A DNA stretch of 64,000 nt, taken from positions 47,639 to 111,638 of the forward strand of contig CAYFQW010000005.1 of assembly GCA_964345475.1 (NCBI GenBank), given 5' to 3'. This stretch comes from WRIS01 sp964345475 (lineage in GTDB: Bacteria; Actinomycetota; Coriobacteriia; Coriobacteriales; Eggerthellaceae). Below are positions 25,911 through 33,168 of this stretch, in pieces. Positions within the stretch are counted from its first letter, which is position 1; each line of letters starts with the position of its first letter. The translations under genes and the position numbers were made by a program. The notes under the pieces are model-generated. The model worked only from the letters and a program-made list of their open reading frames with translations, was not told the origin of the DNA and did no database searches.

Positions 25911-26729
25911 TTAGTTCGCCTGCATGGTGCCGGCTTCCGCCTTTTCAGCTTGCTTTACTTCCTGAACCGGAACACATACTCGTATCTTGTCGTCATATAA
26001 AGAGTTTACTTCTACGTCGACCTTATAAATGGCGTTGACCAGCTTACTCGTAATAACCTCTTTTGGCGTGCCATAGGCATACACATGCTTTTCGTGCAGA
26101 ACGAGCGTTTTATCAGAGTATAGAAATGCTTGGTCTGGCTGGTGTGTCGATTGAACTATGCTCAATCCCTCCTTCGCAAGCTGTCGAACGCAGGAAAGAA
26201 CGCGCACCGTATTGCCATAATCGAGCGCACTGGTGGGCTCATCCATAATAATAGTTTTAGCATTTTGAGCGAGGGCGCGAGCTATCAGCACAAGTTGCTG
26301 CTCGCCTCCGGATATTTGGGTGTATGTGCGCTCGGCCAGGTGAGCAATACCAACACGCTCGAGCGCCTCGTAGGCCTGATAGCGATGCCGATAGCTGGGT
26401 GTGTGCAACATTCCCAAATCTGAGCCAGTGCTCATAAGAACTATATCGATTACCTCATAGTTGTATATCGGTGCATGGGTTTGAGGGATGTATGATATCT
26501 CGCGAGCTCTTTCTCGTACGCTGAGTCTCTTGATATCTTTTCCGTTAACTAAAATATTACCCTTGTAGTTGCTATTAAGCCCTAAAATACAGCGGAACAG
26601 CGTCGATTTTCCTGCCCCGTTTGGCCCAAGCACATTAACTAGCGTAGCATCGGGTATCGAGATATTGATATCCTGCAATATGGAATGCCGTCCATATGAA
26701 AAGTTCAGATTCTTTACTTCTATACTCAT
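25911..26729 (-). CDS. ABC transporter ATP-binding protein (FecE/BtuD type)
   Basis: ATPase (272 residues) with Walker A GPNGAGKST, signature ISGGEQQLVLIARAL, Walker B TIIMDEPTSALD and H-loop STHQPDQA. The RAREISYIPQ segment is standard in siderophore-type ATPases. The start overlaps the permease stop in an ATGA arrangement. The C-terminus extends about 25 residues beyond the ATPase core as a charged tail. Confidence 0.92.
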   Translation of the reverse strand: MSIEVKNLNFSYGRHSILQDINISIPDATLVNVLGPNGAGKSTLFRCILGLNSNYKGNILVNGKDIKRLSVRERAREISYIPQTHAPIYNYEVIDIVLMSTGSDLGMLHTPSYRHRYQAYEALERVGIAHLAERTYTQISGGEQQLVLIARALAQNAKTIIMDEPTSALDYGNTVRVLSCVRQLAKEGLSIVQSTHQPDQAFLYSDKTLVLHEKHVYAYGTPKEVITSKLVNAIYKVDVEVNSLYDDKIRVCVPVQEVKQAEKAEAGTMQAN

Positions 26730-27883
26730 TGCTGCTTCTTTCGTGTAATAAGGTAGAGAAAGAAGGGGGCGCCCACAAAAGCGGTCAGGATGCCGATGGG
26801 AATCTCTGCGGTAGTTGCCAGGCGAGATATATTATCGACAATGAGTAAAAAGCTCGCACCCATAAGCATACTTGCAGGGAGCAGTTTGCGGTAATCACAA
26901 CCTACAATCATGCGACAAAGATGGGGGATGACAAGTCCCACCCAACCAATCATACCTGTCACAGATACACTAGCAGCCGTGACGAGCGTGGCGGCAAGAA
27001 TTATTAACAGCCTCAGCTTGCGAGCGTCAATGCCCATTGTGGACGCCTCGTCATCGCCCATGGTGAGAATGTTAATACGCCAACGTAAGGCAAAAAGTAC
27101 CGTAAGTCCCAAGACCATGGGAATAAAGGTAATAAGAAGATTTATATCGAGCTTTGCCCCCGTTAAGCTCCCCATAAGCCAATATGTGATTGCGGGAAGA
27201 CTGTCTTGAGGGTCAGCGATAAGTTTCGTAAATGATACGCCGGCAGAAAAAAGCGAACTCACCATAACTCCAGCAAGAACGACTACGAGAACTCGGTTTC
27301 CTCGCGCCTGGCTACTTATCAACAAGACAAGAAGAACCGTGAAAATGGAGAAGCAAAAGGCGGAAGCCGATACCATAAATGCTCCGCTTCCAGCCAAGAT
27401 AGCAAGAGCCGCTCCGAAAGCCGCTCCTTGAGAGGCTCCTAGTATATCGGGAGATACCAGCGGATTTTGAAAGGTGCCTTGAAATGCAGCGCCTGCGGCA
27501 GCAAGGCAGCACCCTACTAAAAGCGCCAGTACGATACGGGGTAAGCGTACATTAAAGAAGAGAGACTCTTGCTGCGTGGTCCAGGTTGTCTCGACAGGGA
27601 AGACTAAGCTCAGCAACATACCTATAGCTTCAGCTGGTGCGATGGGATAGCGACCGAGCAAAAGCGATACACCTGCCGCCAGAACCATAAACACTGCGAG
27701 CCCCGTTATGATAAGGTTAGCTCGCCTGGAGCTTTGGCTTACTTTGCATACAGCTGTGCCTTTTTCTTTCAGGGGCTCGTCGTCCTGCTCAGATTCCGAT
27801 GCCTGAATGAGGACATCTACGCTTCCCTCTAAAATATTTTCACCAACCTCGATAGCCCCCAACCTCTCTTTCTTAGCTTGCAC
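26726..27883 (-). CDS. FecCD-family ABC transporter permease
   Basis: Integral membrane permease (385 residues). After an unusually long acidic cytoplasmic N-terminus of about 60 residues come about ten helices with family motifs RLPRIVLALLVGCCLAAAGAAFQGTFQNPLVSPDILGASQGA (in part), GMIGWVGLVIPHLCRMIVG and ADNISR-like VDNISRLATTAEIPIGILTAFVGAPFF. The start is a GTG at 27881-27883, close to the predicted transcription start, so the leader is short. Confidence 0.92.
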   Translation of the reverse strand: MQAKKERLGAIEVGENILEGSVDVLIQASESEQDDEPLKEKGTAVCKVSQSSRRANLIITGLAVFMVLAAGVSLLLGRYPIAPAEAIGMLLSLVFPVETTWTTQQESLFFNVRLPRIVLALLVGCCLAAAGAAFQGTFQNPLVSPDILGASQGAAFGAALAILAGSGAFMVSASAFCFSIFTVLLVLLISSQARGNRVLVVVLAGVMVSSLFSAGVSFTKLIADPQDSLPAITYWLMGSLTGAKLDINLLITFIPMVLGLTVLFALRWRINILTMGDDEASTMGIDARKLRLLIILAATLVTAASVSVTGMIGWVGLVIPHLCRMIVGCDYRKLLPASMLMGASFLLIVDNISRLATTAEIPIGILTAFVGAPFFLYLITRKKQQ

Positions 27884-27899
27884 GTTTTATTCTCGAAGT

Positions 27900-27928
27900 A
27901 GTATAGCCTAAGATAAGAGTGTTTTCAA
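27900..27928 (-). promoter_or_regulatory. predicted promoter of the siderophore-type importer
   Basis: On the minus strand TTGAAA (27923-27928), a 17-base spacer and TATACT (27900-27905) make a near-consensus promoter. Transcription would start about 10 bases before the GTG of the permease gene, leaving a nearly leaderless mRNA. Confidence 0.6.
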
Positions 27929-27943
27929 TTCAATATAAAGTAC

Positions 27944-28376
27944 TTAAAATCTTTCACTATCGGGCTCCCTTTCCTTGCCACCAGCTCCAGGGCCGTCTTT
28001 TGTCATTCCCCTGCCTCCAGCCCTCTCTGTAGTCAATGAGGAGCTCGCCATGGCTATTTCTACACCATCACAAACTGCGGTGTAATCTTGGTCCTCAACA
28101 AGGTCGAGGCTTGAAAAGACCCATGATAGTCCTGCATTTTGCAGGATAGCAGTATATATGCTTGAGCCCAAAGAGTCTCGTATCGTCTTTGTCGACTATG
28201 TTATTTTTATATTTGGCTTTTACGACAAGAGAGTCCGTCCCGTTCAGAATCAGATCATCGTGTGGAAAAATAACTCTATCGTAGTCGTTGCTGCCATCGC
28301 CCAGGTCATGTTTGCTTGCATCATCGAGGCTTTCCGAAGCCGTTACTTTGAGCCCATAACTGCATCATTTTCCTAA
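27944..28376 (-). pseudogene. remnant of a DUF4353-type carbohydrate-binding-domain protein
   Basis: Two fragments in different frames resemble one secreted-protein family. The upstream frame (about 28365 down to 28170) reads HDLGDGSNDYDRVIFPHDD then LILNGTDSLVVKAKYKNNI and VDKDDTRLF, matching the DUF4353 beta-repeat pattern of DGSxYD, DDLxxNGTGSLxV and xxGIxxKDD. The downstream frame (28171-27944) reads SSLDLVEDQDYTAVCDGVE then a Gly-rich end, like the C-terminus of the same family. The N-terminus and most of the central repeats are missing, and an in-frame TGA lies upstream. This is a gene decayed by deletion and frameshift. It fills most of the 577-base gap before the tRNA. Confidence 0.6.
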
Positions 28377-28461
28377 GTAAGGGCACGAAGCGCTCTATTG
28401 TCACCTATATACAAAAAGAGAAATTCCAGAAATGGAGTTCGAGAGTATTGCGAACGTTTAG

Positions 28462-28538
28462 TGGCGCGCCCTGAGGGATTCGAACCCCCGACGTACTGAT
28501 TCGTAGTCAGTCCCTCTATCCAGCTGAGGTAAGGGCGC
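28462..28538 (-). tRNA. tRNA-Arg(ACG)
   Basis: A 77-base cloverleaf with encoded CCA. Acceptor stem GCGCCCT/AGGGCGC with discriminator G, D-stem CCTC/GAGG, anticodon stem ACTGA/TCAGT enclosing loop CTACGAA (anticodon ACG, normally modified to ICG), five-base variable loop, and T-arm GGGGG-TTCGAAT-CCCTC with one G-U pair. All arms pair correctly. Confidence 0.95.
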
Positions 28539-28556
28539 GCTTTAAACAGCCTTGTT

Positions 28557-28585
28557 ATTTTGCCACTACCTCCTAATAAAGTCAA
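28557..28585 (-). promoter_or_regulatory. predicted promoter of tRNA-Arg
   Basis: On the minus strand TTGACT (28580-28585) and CAAAAT (28557-28562) are 17 bases apart, placing the transcript start about 10-15 bases before the tRNA. Confidence 0.45.
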
Positions 28586-28627
28586 AGCTATTCTCGTAAT
28601 CGCTAAAAATCCAAAAAACAAGACCAC

Positions 28628-28738
28628 CCAGGGGTGCGACTTCCCTGGAAAGAAAGCTTGGAAAGGAAGCCGCAGGAGAGCCTTTCCCACCTAGAATTGT
28701 GGGCACTTAATGTACCCACAATTCTAAGGGAAGGTGGG
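28628..28738. repeat. two successive strong hairpins in non-coding DNA
   Basis: First hairpin: CCAGGG (28628-28633) with CCCTGG (28643-28648). Second: TAGAATTGTGGG (28692-28703) pairs perfectly with CCCACAATTCTA (28715-28726), extended by outer CCCACC (28686-28691) with GGTGGG (28733-28738) across a six-base bulge. They lie between the tRNA promoter and the MarR gene. There is no ORF. They could be an upstream terminator, a structured small RNA or the remains of a palindromic element. Confidence 0.6.
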
Positions 28739-28834
28739 TTTGTATGTTCCCCTGATTGTTTTCGTGGTGATAGCTCAATCTTCTTTCATATTGAAGTATT
28801 ATATTGTTACACAAACGAATAAGTTCTTTATGAG

Positions 28835-29779
28835 GTGACACTTGCGCGCGTGACAAAATCTAATCCCGAAAATACTACCTTCAACTCAACGTACTTCGTT
28901 GCCTTTGACCTCATGCATACAGCTCTCAAGGCGGGGTTGAAAGCTGCAAGCAATCTCAGCATCACCCAGTATCGTATATTAGTAAGACTACTCAGCGATC
29001 CTCCCCAAAGTGTCGAACAGGCTGAGATACGAACATATCTGCGCCTCAAGCCTAACGTAGTCACCCAAGCGCTCGACGCACTCGAACAGCAAGGCTTCGT
29101 GAACAGAGAGCGCAGTGAGAGAGATGGGCGGACACGCGCCATTAGCATCACTGAAGCAGGCATTGAGCATGTATCCAAGGTGAACGAATCCATCGTTGTT
29201 CAGCTCTATGATCGTTTTCCCACCCATAGCCACACCTTTCGCCACATCTTGGAGGCATCCATTACGGCAGGCGCCACCATAGACCCATCCCTATCCGAGG
29301 AGACGGTACGGAGGTTTCCTGCTTCCCGTACCTTGGTCGCATTTGAATTTATTTCTCACATGATGGAGGAAGGCTTGCGCAAGGCCTGTGGTGCAAGCTT
29401 CAGCGAATGCCGTATCATGCAGCGGCTCGACGAAGAAGGAAACCCTTTGCGTATAGGGGATATCGCCAAACGACTACAAATGAGTCCCACGAATGTTGCA
29501 CGCGCAACTGATCGTTTAGTGCAACGGGGCTGGGTACAGCGCATGGGGGTGCCCAATGATAAAAAGGCCGTGTTCGTTGTTGTTACCGAAGAGGGCATCC
29601 GTCAGCAGGCTATTATTACCCGCACCATCGATGAGCTTGCTCAGCGTCAACTATGGGAAAAACTTGATAAGGTCCACCGCAATGCTATTGCTCAGGTAGC
29701 GAGTGTTGTTTTCGCCGATATCCAAGCAAAAAAGGAGGCTGAGCATCAAGCCATGCTCAGCCTCCTGCAGCCTTTATAG
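28835..29779 (+). CDS. tandem MarR-family transcriptional regulator
   Basis: The protein (314 residues) contains two MarR winged-helix modules in one chain. The first (about 35-115) has LSITQYRILVRLL, LRLKPNVVTQALDALEQQGFVNRERSERDGR; the second (about 185-270) has FSECRIMQRL, RIGDIAKRLQMSPTNVARATDRLVQRGWVQR. Ordinary MarR proteins are single-module dimers, so this may act as a pseudo-dimer. The frame offers GTG at 28835 or at 28850; the second has GAGGTG 12 bases before it. It faces the flavoprotein operon tail to tail and may regulate it. Confidence 0.85.
   Translation: MTLARVTKSNPENTTFNSTYFVAFDLMHTALKAGLKAASNLSITQYRILVRLLSDPPQSVEQAEIRTYLRLKPNVVTQALDALEQQGFVNRERSERDGRTRAISITEAGIEHVSKVNESIVVQLYDRFPTHSHTFRHILEASITAGATIDPSLSEETVRRFPASRTLVAFEFISHMMEEGLRKACGASFSECRIMQRLDEEGNPLRIGDIAKRLQMSPTNVARATDRLVQRGWVQRMGVPNDKKAVFVVVTEEGIRQQAIITRTIDELAQRQLWEKLDKVHRNAIAQVASVVFADIQAKKEAEHQAMLSLLQPL
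29733..29766 (-). terminator. intrinsic terminator of the flavoprotein operon, inside the MarR coding sequence
   Basis: AGGAGGCTGAGCAT (29733-29746) pairs perfectly over 14 bp with ATGCTCAGCCTCCT (29753-29766) around a six-base loop. Read on the minus strand it is followed by TTTTTT, a textbook Rho-independent terminator 24 bases downstream of the membrane-protein stop. It lies wholly within the last codons of the convergent MarR gene. Confidence 0.85.
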
Positions 29780-29789
29780 GATAGAGACG

Positions 29790-30515
29790 CTAGGCTTTAG
29801 CCTTCCGAACGAACATATATGCAACGATAAGAATAAGCAGATTCGCTACTATATCAATGCCGAACCACATGCCAACGGTGCCCATGTTGATGCTAGTCAC
29901 ATTAATGGCAGCAAAGGTGTTGATGGTCAAAATCATTACAACCAAGCCACAAATAGCAGCCGCGATAATTAGATACCATCCCGCACGATTCTCGTCCTTT
30001 GCTTTAGCCAAACAGGCACAGACAACCATAGAGGCAGCAGCCAGCAAAGTGCCGATGAAGGCGGCAAACACTACGAGGGCAAGCACGAGAACTGCCGTAC
30101 CTGGCAGCTTCGAACTCATAGATGATATCTGTATGGGCGACAGGATGCCACTTGCCACAATAACCAGGCAAACAATTGCTACGAGAGCAGTTGCCCATCC
30201 CCATAAAAAGCTTTGTACAGGCTTGCCGGCACCTTTTGCTCCCCGAGCAAACAACAATCCCTGAAGTGCTACGCCCGCTGTGGAAGTCACCAGAGCAAGC
30301 GAAGCAGCAAACAAAAAGGCAACGAAGGCTGAGCCAGTAAGTATTGAACAAATTACATCCAAAATTGGCACACCGGATATGGAAATATAATCATAAGCCA
30401 GCGTTCCATTCATGTCCATTATTCCGAGCCCTAAACGCGCAATGAGCGCGACTACCACCGCAATTAAAAACAGGGTGACATGAGGGCGGGCCATGCTTAC
30501 TGAATTATTTTTCAT
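29790..30515 (-). CDS. integral membrane protein of the flavoprotein operon
   Basis: The protein (241 residues) has six or seven hydrophobic helices, for example HVTLFLIAVVVALIARLGLG, ILTGSAFVAFLFAASLALV, LWGWATALVAIVCLVIVASG and GTLLAAASMVVCACLA, connected by short loops. No known family motif was recognised, and the few His residues do not form an obvious haem pair. The start at 30513-30515 has AGGAAGGGG 8 bases upstream and lies 16 bases after the flavoprotein stop. Position suggests it passes electrons from quinol to the exported flavoproteins or anchors them; this is inference. Confidence 0.7.
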   Translation of the reverse strand: MKNNSVSMARPHVTLFLIAVVVALIARLGLGIMDMNGTLAYDYISISGVPILDVICSILTGSAFVAFLFAASLALVTSTAGVALQGLLFARGAKGAGKPVQSFLWGWATALVAIVCLVIVASGILSPIQISSMSSKLPGTAVLVLALVVFAAFIGTLLAAASMVVCACLAKAKDENRAGWYLIIAAAICGLVVMILTINTFAAINVTSINMGTVGMWFGIDIVANLLILIVAYMFVRKAKA

Positions 30516-30531
30516 GATACGTCCCCTTCCT

Positions 30532-32406
30532 CTACGCTTGCGCGTCATTCATCTCGTGCTCCACTGCAGAGGTACCACACAGATACCCTCCGCAGAAAGC
30601 CAGGCCGACATCTCCCATAAGCGAACCGAGTATGGGGTCTCCTATATAACTATTCTCACCGCAAGCTCCTCCGGCGGTATGCCATCCGGCATACAGGCCC
30701 TCAATAACTAGGCCGTCGGTACCGACCACTTGCATTTGGTCGTTAATGAGTAAGCCGGCCTTGGTGCCGTAGAGGTTTCCGCCGATACGACATCCATAGA
30801 AGGGTGGTGTAGAAATAGCATGCAACCAATGGGCAGGCAGAGGATACAGGAAATCGTCTTCCCCTGCTTCGCAGCACGCATTCCATTTTTCAACCGCTTC
30901 AATAAGAACACCCTCTGCGAAGCCAAGGTCGGCCTCAAGCTCTTCAAGGGTGTCGCGTTTTTTTAGCACATCTGCGTCAATCGCGTCCTGCACACCATGA
31001 TGCCAATCGCGATAATGCTCGGGAACCTTCTCTATCTGCTCAAGATCGGGTGTAATCAACTTGCGGCAGTGCTCTTGCGCAAATCCCGCCAAGTGATCTT
31101 CGTAGTTTCCGTCAAAGATGATATAGGAGCGATGCCCTGGTACTGCCATCTGAATAGTTGCTAAATCACCTAGAGCGTAAATGGCGTCTGCACCGTCTTC
31201 AGCAACACGGCTATCCATATAGCGAAGACGATTACCGCAACGATCGATAGTGAACCAAGGCTGACGAGAAAGCTGTGTCATGCCATCGTAGAGAAAACGG
31301 GCCCAATCGCCGCCTTCCGCTTCCCAGTCGACACCGCCGTCGAAGCTTGCAGAGCTGTTGAATCCGGATACATCGGCCCCGACACCGAGACCCATGCGGA
31401 AGCATTCGCCCCTTTCGCCACCTACGAGATAGCTTGATGCGCAGCCCATTGCTGCAGTGGGGATATACTTCTCTAATAAAGCTTTATTATTGCAAAAACC
31501 ACCAGCCGTCAAGATAACGGCAGAACGGGCGTGGATATATATTTCTTTTCCATAATCCTCTTCGGCAACGATGCCCACGATACGGCCATCCCTATCTTGA
31601 ACGAGCGCTTTGCCAGGACAGTTGAACATGTACTGTGCGCCTTTGTCTCGTCCGTAGAAGTACATTGCGTTAGTTGCGTCTTGCATTTTGAGCACGTGAT
31701 GATCGAGTGTAGAGCTTAGGGGAGCAACATATACCGGTACCTCGCCGAGACGCCACTCCACTCCACAATCTGCCATCCAGTCAAGGCTCGGTCCGCCCTG
31801 TTCAGCAATTTTGTAGATGAGCTTAGGATCAGCGGCATAATGGTATTCATCCATAGCCCAGTCGGTAAGCGCCATCGGATCGAAGGGGTAGCTAGGCATA
31901 GCAAAATGCTTTTCGTTTTGCCCGCTGTAACCGCCTAATATACCGCACATGCCAGCAGATTGCGCATTGCCGCCCCAAGCTGCCATAGCTTCGACACAGA
32001 TTACCTCTGCGCCAAGCTCGGCTGAACGTGCTGCGGCATTCAATCCACCGCCACCTGCCCCTACAACACAAATGTCACATTCATAATCCCAGGTGGAAGG
32101 TACTGGGCGTGGAGGAATAGGCGTCGCATCATTTGCTGGAAAAGATGAGCCATTTAAATCGCGATACGTACCATCAAATGAAGACGCGTTCGTTTCGGAG
32201 CTAGCAGGCACCTTGACTTCTTTGGAGCCGTCCGCTGCCCAATCACCGCTCACGCCCTCTTCTTCCGCAAAAGCTGCTACTGGGGCTATCATGCCCACGG
32301 CCGCCGCACCACCAACCACTGCCGCAGCACCGGTAAGAAAATCTCGTCTCGTTACACCATTGCCCGCAGTTGGGCTCTGTTCGATATCCTGTTTTTTATG
32401 CTTCAT
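30532..32406 (-). CDS. Tat-exported FAD-dependent reductase (fumarate reductase flavoprotein family)
   Basis: The protein (624 residues) has Tat signal VTRRDFLTGAAAVVGGAAA with a cleavage region near AFAEE, then an FAD-binding Rossmann motif DICVVGAGGGGLNAAARSAELGAEVICVEA and terminal FAD motif GLVIEGLYAGWHTAGGACG. In the region equivalent to the fumarate-reductase NREGKRFVNE segment it reads DRCGNRLRYMDSR, so the active site differs and the substrate is probably not fumarate. The start at 32404-32406 has GGAAGG 8 bases upstream. It follows the FMN lipoprotein by 15 bases and likely receives electrons from it outside the cell. Confidence 0.85.
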   Translation of the reverse strand: MKHKKQDIEQSPTAGNGVTRRDFLTGAAAVVGGAAAVGMIAPVAAFAEEEGVSGDWAADGSKEVKVPASSETNASSFDGTYRDLNGSSFPANDATPIPPRPVPSTWDYECDICVVGAGGGGLNAAARSAELGAEVICVEAMAAWGGNAQSAGMCGILGGYSGQNEKHFAMPSYPFDPMALTDWAMDEYHYAADPKLIYKIAEQGGPSLDWMADCGVEWRLGEVPVYVAPLSSTLDHHVLKMQDATNAMYFYGRDKGAQYMFNCPGKALVQDRDGRIVGIVAEEDYGKEIYIHARSAVILTAGGFCNNKALLEKYIPTAAMGCASSYLVGGERGECFRMGLGVGADVSGFNSSASFDGGVDWEAEGGDWARFLYDGMTQLSRQPWFTIDRCGNRLRYMDSRVAEDGADAIYALGDLATIQMAVPGHRSYIIFDGNYEDHLAGFAQEHCRKLITPDLEQIEKVPEHYRDWHHGVQDAIDADVLKKRDTLEELEADLGFAEGVLIEAVEKWNACCEAGEDDFLYPLPAHWLHAISTPPFYGCRIGGNLYGTKAGLLINDQMQVVGTDGLVIEGLYAGWHTAGGACGENSYIGDPILGSLMGDVGLAFCGGYLCGTSAVEHEMNDAQA

Positions 32407-32421
32407 TGTCTGCACCTTCCC

Positions 32422-32985
32422 CTATTCATCACTATTGGCATCGGAGCCATTGCCCGCAACACTAAATAAAGAAGCACCTGCTTTGGCCGCCAACGAAGCC
32501 GACGTCTCTGACTGCTTGCCTTCAAGCGCCTGCGTAAGCGCATCCTCAGTTGCATCTTTTACTCCATTTGTGGTAATAGTTGCGCCACTGACACCGTCAA
32601 TATCAGCGCTTTGTGCCGCATCAATGAGGGCAGCAAACTTGCCATCACGGATGGCTTCATAGCCACCCACGCTCTGGGTTTCTCCCTCTTGCGTAACTTC
32701 GGTGCAGGTAATCCGATTATCTTGGACCGTCAAGGTAACGCTGATAAGACCGTCCATACCTTTTCCCACGCCGACGTAGACACCGTCGATAAGAGTGCCT
32801 TCTGCTTTCTTCGTTCCGTCAATCACGATTTCTTGTGCCCATGGATCTTCCGTGCGAAGCTCCAGCTGTTCTGCGGTGGCCGCATCTTTCGAGCCAGTTC
32901 CCTCATACGCTGCACCGCAGCCGACTAGCCCTAAAGCTAATACGGCGGCACCACACGCTGCCAAAACCGTCTTCTTCATTGCCAT
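32422..32985 (-). CDS. FMN-binding domain lipoprotein
   Basis: Lipoprotein (187 residues) with signal MKKTVLAACGAAVLALGLVGC (Cys23), one FMN-binding domain and the covalent flavinylation motif SGATIT (133-138; Thr138 would carry FMN through ApbE). DGVYVGVGKGMDGLISVTLTV and DGKFAALIDAAQSADIDGVSGAT are typical. The C-terminal tail is Ala/Ser-rich. It is the first gene of the operon, with AGAGGAGAC before the ATG, and probably carries electrons to the exported flavoprotein. Confidence 0.88.
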   Translation of the reverse strand: MAMKKTVLAACGAAVLALGLVGCGAAYEGTGSKDAATAEQLELRTEDPWAQEIVIDGTKKAEGTLIDGVYVGVGKGMDGLISVTLTVQDNRITCTEVTQEGETQSVGGYEAIRDGKFAALIDAAQSADIDGVSGATITTNGVKDATEDALTQALEGKQSETSASLAAKAGASLFSVAGNGSDANSDE

Positions 32986-33068
32986 GTCTCCTCTTCCGTC
33001 GAGCCTTTAGAACGTTCCCTAATGTTCATTTTAGGTTTTATTTTGTTACATATTTGAACTTTATAGGC

Positions 33069-33097
33069 ATAATAGCATGATTTGGAGAACTTGTGAA
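33069..33097 (-). promoter_or_regulatory. predicted promoter of the FMN-lipoprotein/flavoprotein operon
   Basis: On the minus strand TTCACA (33092-33097), a 17-base spacer and TGCTATTAT (with -10 TATTAT at 33069-33074) form a strong extended promoter. The leader of about 75 bases contains GAAC...GTTC dyads (33010-33027) that could be an operator. Confidence 0.6.
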
Positions 33098-33168
33098 GAT
33101 ATAATTTAAAATTTATTGCAGCGATAAATAGAGTTTGTCACGGAGGCAGGTAGAACGTGAGTCAAAGC

